From: Strongyloides papillosus
Lineage: Eukaryota; Nematoda; Chromadorea; Rhabditida; Strongyloididae
NCBI GenBank assembly: GCA_005656395.1
Contig: SRSI01000056.1
Span: 346,682-410,681 of the forward strand
Reading direction: 5' to 3'
DNA length: 64,000 nucleotides
A program made the position numbers and the translations under genes. Shown here in pieces: positions 46,023 through 60,714 of this stretch (position 1 is the stretch's first letter; each line of letters begins with the position of its first letter). The notes under the pieces are model-generated. The model did not search any database and was not told the origin of the DNA. It saw only the letters and a program-made list of their open reading frames with translations.

Positions 46023-47990
46023 ATGGGTGTACCTGGTTTGTGGAGTATTCTTGATGAATGTGGTACGAAAGTAGAGTTAGAATCTCTTGAGGGTTTAAGA
46101 TTAGCAATAGGTGTGTTATTTTAAAATATAATTGTAAATTAAATATTTAAGATGTTTCTATATGGATATACCAATCTGAGGAAACAGCAAAGTACCAGAA
46201 TTCTGGTACTGGAAGTCATTTAATTTTGTTGATAAAAAGAATAGCAAAATTATTGTTTTATAAAATCCGTCCTGTATTTGTATTTGACGGCCCCAAACAT
46301 TCCTGATGTTAAAAAGAGAACTTTGGTATGTTTGAATTAAAAAACTTCTTTTTCATTTTTTTTATAGAGTAACAGGAAATTACAACAATTCATTAGTGAA
46401 GACAGAAAAAAAGTAAAAATATTCCGAGACTTTCTAACCAAGAAAAAATTACCTGCCACAAGTAAAGGAAAACTGAACGACATCTTTGAACTTTCATCTT
46501 CATCCCAATTATCGGAAGGAACTGCCAGTTCAACTAAAAAGCGCAAAGATGACATCACCAAAAAAGACGAAATACTGGAACTAATTAACAAAAGAGACGA
46601 ATACCGAAGGAAACGTCTCCCAACAAGTGAACTGGAAAAAAACGCCGTAGAATTTTCAGAAGGCCAATTATCGAGACTACTTAAAAGACGAAAATACGCA
46701 AAAAAGATAGAAAATCTCATTGATAACAAAAGCAAAGATGTGTTTGGTAAGAATGACATTTCTAAAAATTACGATATGGTAATTGATCCTGTTTTTGGTT
46801 TGCATACCATATCAAAACAAAATAAATTGGAAGAGGAGATTGAAATGAGAACAGATAAACCTAATTTCTCGATTAGTGAATTGCAGAATTTTAAAGGAAC
46901 GAATTTTGTGAGGAAGGATGATGTGAAGAGTAGTAGTCAGAAGATTGGCCATCAGGATGAGGATTCTGCAGAGGAGTCTGATGAGAGTGAGTGGGAGGAT
47001 GTATTGGAGGATGAGGATGTGGGTGATTTTGAAGAAAATGAGGAGTCGAATGACTTTTCAAATGATTTTTACGATAGTTTTAATAATGAAGATTCTGTGG
47101 ATATGATTCCACCTTCAGCTACATTGGTTGACGATAATGCATTAATTAATGAAAAGTACGGTGAATGGCAAAAAGTTCTCGATGCCCTCGGTCTTCCCTA
47201 CATAACAGCATATGGAGAGGCTGAAGCAGAGTGTGTGAATTTAGAGAAAGCAAAACTGGTAGATGGAATTGTCACAGACGATTCAGATGTATTTTTATTC
47301 GGTTGTAAAAAAGTCTACAAAAACATGTTTAGTCATTCAAGAGAATTGAAGTGTTTTAAGACATCCATCATCCATGAAAAACTAAAATACAATCGCTTTG
47401 CATTCATCTCCATGGCCTTATTCTCAGGAGGAGATTACACTGAAGGCTTCTACGATATCGGTATTAAAAGTGCAGAAAAGATAATCAATGAATTTAGCGA
47501 GCAAAAGGAAGTCAGTGAATTAGAATCAAATCACGATATCATCGACATATGCAGTAGATTTAAAAAATTTATAAGAGAAAACGGAACAAGGCCAGTGGTA
47601 TCCCAGAGAAGGATGACTATCATAAACAACTTCTATAAACAGAAAGAAGAAAACTTGAAATTGTTGTTAAGCGTAAGTTTTATTGGATGATTAATTTATT
47701 TTTTTTCCAGTTCCCACCGATTGACGCAATTAATGAGTATTGCAATCCGAGATGCCTGCGTTCACTTCCTGAAAAATTTACCTGGAGTAGGATTAATTAT
47801 GTTGTCCTTGCAGACATTGTTTTTGTCTAAAGTTAATTGGACAATTGAAGAGTTTCACAAAGTAAGATTGGTTTGTTTTTTATTTAATAATTTGTTTTTT
47901 TAGAACACCTTCAATTCCTTCTCAAAATGGGATGATTTGATGTCTTCGGATGTCAGGCAATTTCAACCAAAAATATCATTCTTTTTATAA
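46023..47990 (+). CDS. xpg-1: XPG/ERCC5-type structure-specific endonuclease, frame-disrupted
   Basis: Exons 46023-46110, 46152-46325, 46368-47672, 47711-47861 and 47904-47990. XPG N-domain: [35 protein letters not shown] short acidic spacer (about 250 residues, [20 protein letters not shown]) follows. XPG-I domain: [17 protein letters not shown] and [13 protein letters not shown] (catalytic acids), then [19 protein letters not shown] (helix-two-turn-helix). Two one-base breaks: an extra T at about 46300 (FDGPKH/DVKKRTL) and one near 47798 in exon 4. Spacer length and the N/I split favour XPG over FEN1 or EXO1. Role: 3' incision in nucleotide excision repair. The end QPKISFFL is only weakly PIP-box-like. 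Confidence 0.8.
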
Positions 47991-48503
47991 TATTTTATTT
48001 ATTTTTTAAATGAACACTCCTTTGCATTTATAACTGAGATATAATATTTAATTATATAATCTACTGTTTTCTTTACACGTGTATTCAATACTCTCATATA
48101 TCTTATTATATACCGTCCCATATTTATAATAAAATTGATCGAGAAGTTACAAAACAAATCCTTTATAGTATATACACACTGTACTTCTCACTGGTTGTTG
48201 CGCTATGTTGTAATTTAACTTTTATAAATATTTTCTCTATCTGACAGTCATATCACGAAAATATAAGGATTCTTTCTTTGTTTATAATATTGAGGAGGTT
48301 GCTACTTTAAGATAATATATCACCAATATAATATGCTATGATATATAATTGTCTAATTTATTATTAATTATTATTTTTAATTTCATTTATTTGATTTTAT
48401 ATTATGATTATTATTGTTAATATAAACATATAAATAGAGTAGATTATTATTTTGATATTTTATATATATTTGTTTGCATAACTATTTAAATATAACCTTT
48501 CAG
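47991..48503. other. Intergenic, promoter of QSOX
   Basis: AT-rich; TATAACCTTTCAG directly precedes the QSOX ATG and looks like a splice acceptor, probably for trans-splicing. Confidence 0.45.
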
Positions 48504-50545
48504 ATGGTTTTGCGATGCTTCTCATATTTACTATATTTAACAATAATTTTATTGTGTTTTATTGAATTTACTACATCTGTGGAGGCTGTTGAGTCTTTGT
48601 ATACATTGCAGGATCCAGTATTACAATTGGATGTGACTAATTTCAATGAGACTGTGTATAATCAAGTAAATCCAAAAGCTTATTTTATACAGTTTTACTC
48701 CTCGTGGTGTGGTCACTGCCAGAAGTACAGACCAACCTGGATTGAATTTGGTCATCACTTAGAATCATGGAAAGATATCGTTCCGGTTACTGTTATAAAT
48801 TGTGCGGATCCAATTAATTCACCTATATGTAGAGAACATGCTATTGATGCCTTCCCAACAGTAAAATACTTTAAGTTCTCTTCAAAAAATAAAGATGATG
48901 GCGTAACATTTACAGGTGACAAATATAATGTACATACAATGACAAAGAGCTCTCCAAATTAGTATATGACGATTGGACCAAACAAAACCATCCCCCTCAT
49001 TTTGCACATTTTAATGAAATAACTGGTGCTGATAGTAACTTACAAGCATTATTTAAGAAAGGTCAAGATAATAAATATATTGCTATAATTATTGAGAAGA
49101 TACCTACATCTTTATCCTATGCTTTGAGTCTTTATTATGATTCTGACCCAAGGATTACCATGTTCTACACAACATCTGATCATCCATTGGTTCCCTCATT
49201 GAAACAGAGTATTATTGAGTATAATTTGCCTAAAGTATTAGTGTACAAGAAAAATTCTGATGTTCCAGTTTTCACATCAGCTGATAGAGTTGAGAATGTT
49301 TTTTGATGTTGCTGAGAAGATTAATGAAATATTATCAGATACCATTCTTGTAGCACACCCACCAAAATTGGCTGTTAATATGGAGGAAAAAGATTTAGTA
49401 AAAACCGGTTCGTTCCAATAAATCTAAATCAATTCAAACTACAATACGGTGATCTACTATCAGCAATAAAATACATGCTTTATACTGAAATACCAAGAAA
49501 ACCAATTCTTGACGGTATTAAACTCCAGAGTTTAAAATCCTGGATACACATGTTAAAAAAATACGTCCCAGGAACAACCCCAATAAAAAGGTTCTTCTAC
49601 AGACTCGATGAATGGTTACAACTAAAACCAACTGCAATAACAGCAGATGAAATGGATTGTAAAACTTAATGAGCTCCAAAATCAATTAGGTAACCCAATC
49701 CCATTTACAACAAATTGGGTAGCTTGTAAAGGATCAAAAAGTTACCTCCGTGGATATACCTGTGGCTTGTGGTCATTGATGCATGTTGTGACGGTAGAGG
49801 CATACGTCGCCTCTAAGAATGATCCAACATTTAATCCTAAGAATGATGTTTTGGAACCTATTAAAGGTTTATTGTAAATTACCTTAGTTGTGAGATATGT
49901 GCTAAGAATTTCGCTCACATGACAGAGAAGAATCATTTGGAACTTGTTACAAGGCCTGAAGATGTGATATTGTGGTTGTGGAAGGCTCATAATAATGTTA
50001 ATCGCCGTTTAAGTGGTGAGGGAAGTGAAGATCCAATGTTCCCGAAAACGTCAATTCCCGAACAAGGAGATTTGTCCTGAGTGTGTTTATTAATGAAAGT
50101 GATGGTACTTTTGATGAGAAGAAAAACATTTGATTTCTTGATCAAGTATTATCAAAACATTCATAAAGATTGGACTTACCGATGAACCAGCAATATGATT
50201 ACTTGAATTCGAGAATGGTACAGTTTACCCATGAAGAAGATAAATCCTTATCATCCCTATTGAAATAACTAATAATAAACGTTGATAACGATGGAGAGAA
50301 ACATAATATATGTGGTTGGGAGCTATTGTAGCCGCCACGGAAGATGGTATGGCTTTTTCTTTTCCCTTTCATACATTATTTCATAAATCATCTTATTTAT
50401 TTATAGATCTCCATAGAAATAATATATCATCAACAGCTTCAGGAAGATCAACATCTATATTTGGTTGATAATCGTTGGTATTATGTGTTTGATAATCTAC
50501 ACAAAGTATCGTCAAAATAAATATAAAAGTCTGGAAAATTATTAA
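48504..50545 (+). CDS. Quiescin sulfhydryl oxidase (QSOX), heavily frame-disrupted
   Basis: Signal peptide ([19 protein letters not shown]), then a thioredoxin domain with active site [14 protein letters not shown] (C69-C72). A redox-inactive Trx-like domain follows, then the helical region, the Erv/ALR FAD domain ([19 protein letters not shown], then [12 protein letters not shown] and [15 protein letters not shown] with EDPMFPK) and an ICPEC CxxC. The last exon (from about 50409, after the 59-base intron at 50350-50408) encodes a C-terminal membrane anchor ([15 protein letters not shown]). At least eight one-base frame changes occur (about 48945, 49303, 49408, 49655, 49867, 50057, 50080, 50125). 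All domains and active-site cysteines are preserved. QSOX makes disulfides in secreted proteins in the Golgi/ER and passes electrons to O2. Gene death cannot be excluded. Confidence 0.75.
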
Positions 50546-52935
50546 TAACTACAATGATTATAAATTGTAAGTTTTATTTTGTGTATTTTTTTATCTACTA
50601 AGGAAGTTTTTGATCTCTTAAATCAAAAGAATATACTTTAACTCCCATATTATTATGTAAATCTGACTAGTTTTAAGATTCTTTAATACATATGTACATA
50701 GTAGTAAATTCTATATACTTTCAGATATAGTTGACTTTATTAAAATCAAGCCCTTCTTAATTCATCAAGTTTATACATCTAGTTTTCAATTTTTAAAAAC
50801 TTTCTAAATAATTTTCCTATACAAAGACATTTCTTTTTACTAAAATATAAATCTTCTAGGTTTGGACGTGATATGGCAACAGGAGGAAAAGGAAAATACG
50901 AAGTATAAAAGAAATATTTTGTCAATTTATTATGTCTAGATGTTTTAAAAATCAGCAAGAACCTTAAGGAATATTTTTTATAAGTTAATGTATTTTTAAT
51001 TAATTTTATATATATTTGACTAATACTACATTTCTCTTAATACATTAGTACTTAAATAGGGAATTATATTTTTGAGATGTTTTATATTATATATGTGTAT
51101 ATGTATAAATTCTTGTTAAAGGGTTTTAGTAACCATATTATTTTTTTCAATAAAAACAAATTTCGAAAAGGAGTTTTTTTAAAAAATAAAATAAATGAAA
51201 TTATTGTTAGAGTTTTTATTAAATGTGATCTTGTTATGAAGAGAATTGTATTTGTTACTACTTATAAACTGTAAAATTGTTTTATTGTTATTCAAAAATT
51301 TATAATTGTTTAAGACCAGTCTTAAAATTATATTAAATTATAAGGAATTTAACATCCACTTGAGATTAACTTAATAAATTATTGCGAGGTTTTAAAGTAC
51401 CAAAACAAGCAATTATCAACAACTTTAATTTAAAAATTTTCTATATTGTTATTTTTATTGTAATTGTGTATTCATAAACCGTTATATTTCATTTTATACT
51501 ATACATATATCTTTGAATATATATAAATATTTATAATAGTAATAATATTATTTATTTGATTATATAAATCACCTTCCACATTAAATATTTCTATTTTACA
51601 AAGAATCAAGTCCAATGTAAAACTTTGAATGGTCTTGACTTTACCTAATCAAAAGTTTTGAATAGCTCTTAAAAATCTTTTCCCCTTTCATTGAACCATC
51701 TCAAGTCTTATTTATCATTGAATTTAATAATAATAACAATTTATAAACTTACTCATTTTAATTCTATAAAAGTACTTTATTAATACAAGGTTCAATCTTA
51801 AACATTATCTTTTGTTGTAGATCACAAGTTGAGAGAATATCTTTACTCCCTAACTCTTCTATCAACTATATATGGAGATAATGATGGGTGACGACGGAGT
51901 GGAGTGTGAGAAACACTTACATAGATTATTCTCTGTAAAATTAGAACAATACAATCTAATTTACCAGCTTCTAAAAGTAATACAAACTTATGAAATTAAG
52001 TACATTTCTTATCATCACACAATCTGGCGGTTAACCCTCTATTTAAATAGTAATGTTATTTAATTTAAATGGAACTTCTTTATTATTGTTTATAATAGAC
52101 ATTAAACATGCCATATTTGTGTTTAAGTGAAAGTGTAACAATACATTCCTGACAATAAAAATTATTTTTAGGCTATTTATAATTTTATATTCATATTTAT
52201 ATTTAATATACTATTGTTATTTTACCCTAATTTTTATTGAAACAAATATTTTAATGTTAAATTTTGTATTTGAACAAAATGAAATTTATGCATTTTAACA
52301 ATTATCTTGTAATATAGAATTATTATGTATCTTTTCTAAAAGATTACGCTTTTTTTGATCCTTAAATGATTTCAACAAATACTATAAAAGTAAACATAAC
52401 CATGTCTATAAACATTCCCTTATATATATATAAAAATTAAATAAAATTTTATGAGAACTCTTTATACATAATATTATAATCATACATTTACAAATATACA
52501 ACATTAGTCCTAATATCACTTTTATATTACTCATTTTTTGCATCATTTAAAAGTATACTAGTGTATAATTAATTCTATAAATACCAATAAATTATAGTGT
52601 AAATAATAATTTTTGAAGTCAGCAAGTTTTTTATCTAAAGTGGATGAATGGTATTTGTAATTTCCTTTGTTTCTAACCCTTTTTATAGTCATTATAAATG
52701 TCTTAGTAATATATATATTAATTATTACTTAATTTTAGAGCACAAACTATTGTTTTTATGACCAAAGATTTCTTATCAATCGTCCTTTAATATATTACTA
52801 TTAGTAAAACACAGAAATCAATCTATAGATTAATAATAATATCATTATATCAGTACTAAAAATTTTGATACTAATTTTAGATTTTAGTATTTCTCAAATA
52901 TAATTAAATATTATATGTAATATATTATTATCAGC
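50546..52935. other. Intergenic, with a possible small upstream exon
   Basis: AT-rich. An ORF at 51887 (MGDDGVECEKHLHRLFSVKL) followed by a GTAATA donor at about 51978 has protein-like composition and could be an upstream exon of the next gene, but its phase does not fit the ATG at 52936. Otherwise nothing recognised. Confidence 0.35.
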
Positions 52936-55110
52936 ATGCCTCCAAGACAAGTAAGGTACCGGCCTAAATCACAGCCACCACTCCACTATGTAGATGAAAT
53001 ATCGAGTCAACGCAAACAAAATTACATATACCGACCACAAAGTGCCTTCTTAAATCAGAAAATTCCAAGAACAACCACCAATTCAGATTACCTATTCAAC
53101 AACAATTCCCATTTCCAAGCAAATCACCACCATCTAAATTCAACCTACACAAACAGTACCACAAACTCAATATCTCCATCATCTCTAAGTCCCCCGACAG
53201 ATCCTTTTCCGAATCACAAAATATCATGGAAAAAAATTACTACCAGGAAAACAATGAAAAATACGCCATTAACAATAATCAAATGAGGATGAATAATAAC
53301 TATTCACCCGAACTAATACCTTTTGTCGTAAGTTTTCCTTTTCACTTTTATAAAAATTATATTACTGTAAACTAACTAATAATTAAATGTGTGATGAAGA
53401 TGAACTTTATGCATTATTGCATCCATCTAAATAATTAATGATGTAATATCCTTTATTTTAAGGTAAACATTATTTTGTTATTATTATCTTTAGAAAATAA
53501 TATAATACACATATTTAATGCGCCTCAATGATGTATGGGAAAATTTAGTGAAATTAACTTTTTTATTTATACAGGTGAGAGATTAATATGATAGCAAAAA
53601 TTAGAGTGGAAATATGTGATCTTTTTTTAGAAAATTATTTGATTTGAATGAATAGCCATTAACGTTTTAACATTAGTTGTTTTGTCTATGCTCATTTATC
53701 AAATTTTTGTAGCCAATTTTGATTTACTCTCATAAGATTGTTGGAATTAATTTATTTTCCGGGTCTAAATTTTTGTCTTCCCAAGGCGACACTTCTTTTT
53801 CCGGGTCTAAAACCGGATCTCCCGAGGGCCAATGAACGTTTTGCTGGGCGGAAGTTGAGTCTTCCTAAAGCAGCACTTCTTTTTATAGCGTAATTAAAGT
53901 TATGGTACTCATCAAAATCAGGGTCCATATCCTCTCTGAGCATGTAGTCTAAATAAGATCTTTTACCTAAAAAAAAAGAAGTAATAAAATTAAAATTTCC
54001 CAAACAAACCAGGTCTAAATCCCATTCTTCCAATTGCCAATGATCTCTTCATAAAAGGGTAAGGTTCCCCTTCCTCATAGTTCTCATTATTCTCTTCACA
54101 ATAAGAGGTACCAACAAAAACTATCAAAAAGACAAGTAAAATAGAGATAAAATTTTTAACCATTATAATACGAGATGCCAAGAACGAAATATAAAATATT
54201 TTTCCTAAATAAACCGCATTTATTAAATTTGTTATTATGTAATATCCCTCCTAACTCCACCTCTCTAAGTAAAACTATACATCATTTTTCTATAATTAAT
54301 TTTTTTACATAACCAAATGCATAATCACGCAACATAAAAAAGTATTAGAAATTACCTTTTTCTTTTTCATTAACAGAAATGAATGGTAGACTAGAGATTT
54401 TTCTAAATTAGGAAAGGTAATTCATAGAAAAGAGATTAGGATTTGTATTTATATTTAGTTATTACTACAATATAATTTTGATGATGTTTAATATTTAAGG
54501 AAAAGCACCATAATTTTCTTGAAGAAGAAAGTAAGATATTGAATCAAGGATTAGAGAATACTAAGGCTCTATTGGAGTGGTACCAAAATAGGTGGAATGC
54601 TGTGAAGAAGAGGAAAAGCATGCTTGATAGAGGCTTGGTTGCCCTTGATACGGCAGTTCATGAACAGAAACTTAATTATCTAAGAGCACAGATAACGATA
54701 TTAAATAATAGGATTAAGGATTTACTACTAAGTAGTGAATTTGGAATGCCAGACAATGCCGTCATTGGGAGTGGGAACGTCAAAATTGGGTATGATAAGG
54801 ATAATATACCGCAAATAAAACTTCCTAAAAGAGAAGTGAAACTATGTGTAAGATTTCCATATATAATATTATCTTTAAATAACTTTATTATAGGATTTTA
54901 AAAATGACAATTTCAAAAATTTCCCACAACACGATGGAAATGAACATCTGAAAATACGGTAAGTACGTTAATTTAAAGGAAACATTCTAAATATTTCATT
55001 TCAGACACAGAGTTCCAATAAACGACTACCCCAGTACCATAAGTGGTTCCTCAACTCCATCAAGCTTTATCACCCGATACACCAATAAAATCCCGGATAC
55101 ACTATGTTAA
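52936..55110 (+). CDS. Suppressor-APC (SAPCD)-like coiled-coil protein, host of a nested gene
   Basis: Exons 52936-53327, 54500-54847, 54894-54958 and 55005-55110. Exon 1 is a disordered Asn/Ser/Pro-rich region. In it a five-C run at 53191-53195 appears one base short, since only the shifted frame (RSFSESQNIMEKNY) reaches the GTAAGT donor in phase. Exon 2 has the diagnostic helix KILNQGLENTKALLEWYQNR, very like the C-terminal coiled coil of SAPCD proteins, then QKLNYLRAQITILNNRIKD. Exons 3-4 encode a short polar tail. About 303 residues if corrected. SAPCD2 acts in spindle orientation at the cell cortex. The 1172-base first intron holds an antisense neuropeptide gene. Confidence 0.55.
53752..54163 (-). 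CDS. RPamide neuropeptide precursor (nlp-2/nlp-22 type)
   Basis: Exons 54163-54010 and 53966-53752, 43-base intron; 122 residues. Signal peptide MVKNFISILLVFLIVFVGTS; an in-frame ATG six codons earlier is possible. Four repeated peptides are cut at KR: SLAIGRMGFRPG, SAALGRLNFRPA, SLALGRSGFRPG and SVALGRQKFRPG-K. C-terminal Gly would become an amide, giving the -FRP-amide of C. elegans NLP-2 and NLP-22. The second ends in Ala and cannot be amidated. A 24-residue acidic spacer (SYLDYMLREDMDPDF...) separates the first two. The RPG-KR joint spans the intron, confirming the splice. NLP-22 induces sleep-like quiescence in C. elegans; the role here is inference. It lies wholly within an intron of the opposite-strand gene. 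Confidence 0.9.
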
Positions 55111-55544
55111 CATTTATATTCTCCTTTATTTACCACACTAAACAAAAACATAATACACATTCAAATGAAAAATCTTTTTTAATGAAAAAATAAATAACGA
55201 GATAATTATTAAATTCATATATAAAATATATGATTGTCAATTGAAGGGTAGAAAATTTTGCAGAATTCTATAGAGATAAAACGAAAATATTTTTAGATAT
55301 GACTGTTTTCCTTTTATCCATTCAGGTAGATATTTTTTAATGAATTAATGTAATCGCCTCCGTAATAAGGAAAAAAATTATTTGTATTGTATGGGGTATG
55401 TATTATCCATATATTATATGAGAAAGTTTTATAAAAGAAAACATTTGTTAATTATGAGACAACAAAAAAATTCAATTATAAAACATAATAAAGAAATAAG
55501 TTATTAATTTCGAGATGTTTTTTTTCTAAGTTAAGTTAATACGA
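55111..55544. other. Convergent 3' flanks
   Basis: Between the SAPCD-like gene end and the BiP stop. Only poly-A-like motifs were seen. Confidence 0.5.
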
Positions 55545-57685
<2,141 letters not shown>

Positions 57686-57927
57686 CTAAAAATAAAAAAA
57701 TAGGTTATTACATGATTAGAATAATTACGAAAAATAAAATATAGAGAAGAAAACAAAAGGGTAATGTCAATGTAATGATAAATACTTTTATATATCTTGA
57801 GAAGTGAATTGATTGTCATCAAACTACTTTGTATTTTTTTTCACACAGGCTAAGAATACGTATTCACAATCATGTGGGCTGTACCTATTGTAGTAACGTG
57901 CTCAACTATTATTGGGTGATTGTAGGG

Positions 57928-57935
57928 TGACGTGG
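57928..57935. promoter_or_regulatory. Unfolded-protein-response element TGACGTGG
   Basis: TGACGTGG is the core of the UPRE recognised by XBP-1 and ATF6. It is 243-250 bases upstream of the BiP ATG. An inverted CCAAT (ATTGG at 57911-57915) is close by, though the spacing (15) is not that of a canonical ERSE (9). Together they support ER-stress induction of BiP. Confidence 0.7.
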
Positions 57936-58295
57936 CTATTAGAGTAGAAGGATAAGATAAAGGAGAATTGGAACAGAGTGGCTTTGGCACTTCTTAAGAG
58001 TTAAGACTACCTTGTGTTGTTGGAGGTTTTTTATTTCGCAATTGGTGATAAATTTTATAAATTTGATAGTGTTTATCAGGCATTTTATTATATTAAGAAG
58101 GAAATTGCATTGCTGGGATAAGGAGGAAAAAATTAAACTTTAAGTAAAAATCAAGGATACTTGTGTAAATGTCATAAGTAAACATATAGTGCATCTGAAC
58201 TTTGACCTGACCATATATGCCGGATGCATTAATTATATGGCATCACATTTCCAACATCGTTTAGAGATATTTTATCATTTAAAACAACTCAACAA

Positions 58296-58656
58296 ATGGT
58301 GGAATCGGAAAAGAGTCAAGAAAGTTTTCAGATTAAGTATGTAATATGGTCTCCAAGGCTTGAAGAAGTCCGGTAGGTGCCTTAATAATTTATAATATAT
58401 AATTTTGAATTAAAGTTATTTCAAAAAAGGGAAGAATGATAGTAATTATGAGATGTCTGATAAGTTACCAGGGAAAGGTATCCTAAGAAACAAGAAAATT
58501 TTCGATGAAAATGGTGAGGATAAAACAACTACCAATACTTATCTAGCTTCCCAATATACCAAAACCAAAATGGAGGAGTTAAGAAATGAGAGGCCATTGA
58601 GTAAAAAACAAATGAGGAAACTTAAGAAACGGGAAAGAAATAAAGCAAAAGGTTAA
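58296..58656 (+). CDS. Small basic protein with KGILRN motif, unknown
   Basis: The clear part is 58453-58656: MSDKLPGKGILRNKKIFDEN, a polar middle and a very basic end (KKQMRKLKKRERNKAKG). Upstream, an ORF from 58296 (MVESEKSQESFQIKY) could be joined through a GTAATA donor at about 58341 and an acceptor at 58434 in phase 0. A better-looking GTAGGT donor at 58373 is out of phase. KGILRN resembles the PP1-binding KGILKN of protein phosphatase inhibitor-2, but no other inhibitor-2 motif is seen. The basic tail suggests a nuclear or nucleolar location. It is divergent from BiP. Confidence 0.5.
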
Positions 58657-58958
58657 TGTGTCAGGAGATTTTGTTTAATTAACATTCATTAAGTTATTTA
58701 TATTGTCAATCAAATTGATTTTGTATATACTTTAATTCGAATATTTGTGTTATTTATGATTATCTTTATAATGTAAATAACATTAAATAAATCAGCTGAT
58801 TTTCTTTACCAATTGATACGTGTAGATAGACTGTTTACAGTAAATAAATTTAAAAACTATATAGATACAAATATATACTTTTTTTAATAAAATATACATT
58901 AAACAACAATAAATAGAAATTTTAATATTTTGTATTAAATTAAAATAAATTAATAGTG

Positions 58959-60300
58959 TTAGGTATCACATAGATTCTGTTGTGTAACTGGATCAACTAT
59001 TTTAAAACCATCTAATCCAACATAAGTGAATTTATTAGGTAGTTTTTTTGCTTTAAATTCAATTGATGTATAATTATTCGGGTAAAATACCAATCTCTGA
59101 CACGTCCATATGTGATTTGAATGTTCAATGTTATCAGAGGAAAACAGTAACGTTCCATTCGAATCTGGGGTAGTTCCCCAAATTTCAAGATTAGCACCAT
59201 CCCCAGGTGCGTATAGACAAAATTCAAAAGATATTTGTCTATTTATGTTTACACTACGAATGCTATAGGATTTCGTTCCAGGTCCACGTGCATAAATAAA
59301 ACTGCCTTTGTAGGGTGTTCTAATACCGGTATGAAGATTTCCTAATGGACTTTCGTCTGTGTGTCTCCAGAAGCCTGAGTATTTTAGACTTTCGCTACAT
59401 TCGTCTGTTTCCTCGAATTGGCATGTTAGTTGATGACATGTGTCTTTAGGAAGGGTTGGTGGTGGATCTACATGAGGGATGTTAGCACAGTTCTGTACAG
59501 ATGATGCTTTGTAGATGATATCGTCAATGATGACTATTCCACCTCTTGCTCCAAATGCATCAAAGTTGAAACCTTTGGCAAGGAGGACCAATTCAAAATT
59601 ATACATTATAGAACCAGGAATCATAAGATTTATTGGTCCAGGATCACCAATTGTTACATTTCCTGAACACCATGTAAATTCTTTGATAGGAGCACCAAAC
59701 CTTCTTGTACATATTTGTATGGAGACACCAGGTGAAGTCCAATACTTGAATATAAATTCTCCATCTCCTTCCTGACATTGAATTGGATTAGATACAAGCA
59801 TAGCTGATGAATCTGGTCTCATTTTAATATCAGTTCCAGCGATTATATAGTATTTCGAGGCAGTTTCATCACAGTACCAAATATCAATGAAGATTGTTTT
59901 GGTCCCCAGGAATTTTTAGCTCTTACAAAATCTAGTGAATCACCACAATTTGGATTACATGGTTGGTTTATTTCATTATTCCATTTGCATGGAGGGGTTC
60001 CGAGAGCATCAAATGAGTAACAATCAAGATCGCAGGATTGTGCGATGAAAGGATTGGGTGATGATGGTATTCTGTATTTTATGAGTGGTATTGAAGTTAA
60101 CGATAAATCAACCTCAATATCTCCTCCGAGTTTCTCTATAATAATGTTATGATATGATAGTATTCAAACATACCTTGTAGAAGTTTCAATTGGTACTGTA
60201 AATGTTCCATACCAGGAAAACATCCTCTAATTTTACTATTACATAACAAAAATACCAACAAAATTAGACAACTTCTCAATAAAAATTTACAAATATACAT
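58959..60300 (-). CDS. Secreted MAM-domain protein
   Basis: Exons 60300-60174 and 60135-58959, 38-base intron; about 434 residues. Signal peptide (CLILLVFLLCNS). Two MAM-like modules. The first spans about residues 70-240 (SFDALGTPPCKWNN, then a long beta region ending VIIDDIIY). The second spans 260-430, with CQFEETDECSESLKYSGFW, GSFIYARGPGTKS, ISFEFCLYAPGDGANLEIWG and YVGLDGFKI. There is no membrane segment or GPI signal. One base is missing in the T run at 59897-59900 (plus strand); the frames on both sides are conserved and meet there. MAM domains mediate adhesion and oligomerisation outside the cell. No specific orthologue recognised. Confidence 0.75.
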
Positions 60301-60714
60301 AATTAAAAAAATAGTGAAAATGATTAAAAACTTAGAATGTATAATGTTCAATATAGTGTTGCAGGAATGTTATATCTTGTAATAATAATACATTTCTAAA
60401 AATGGATACTTGAGATCTTTTAAATAAAAGATAAACAAATGTTTAAATCCAAGGTTACATATTTTAGTATTTAGAATAGAATATGATAAATATAAAAGTT
60501 CTTTTATTTTTATGTTTATAGCCAGTTTTTGCTAATATTTATAATAAAATTTTAAATATATATTTTTTGAGACAAAAATTGTAAATCTAATAAAAATAGT
60601 CTTGTTTTCTTAGTAATTATTTTGGATAATTTAATAATATTTTATTTAGTGATATTGTATATGACATGGTTAAAAACAAAATAAAATTATTCGTGTAATC
60701 ATATAGTAAAAATT
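60301..60714. other. Intergenic
   Basis: Promoter of the MAM gene and 3' flank of the PA200 gene; AT-rich, nothing specific seen. Confidence 0.5.

Noticed and set aside
46337..46759. 140-codon minus ORF
   Set aside because: Antisense of the XPG N-domain exon, Ser/Leu-rich as expected from reversed Lys/Glu codons.
47960..47990. PIP box at the XPG C-terminus (QPKISFFL)
   Set aside because: The aromatic pair is one residue out of register with the Qxx(I/L)xxFF consensus, so not annotated.
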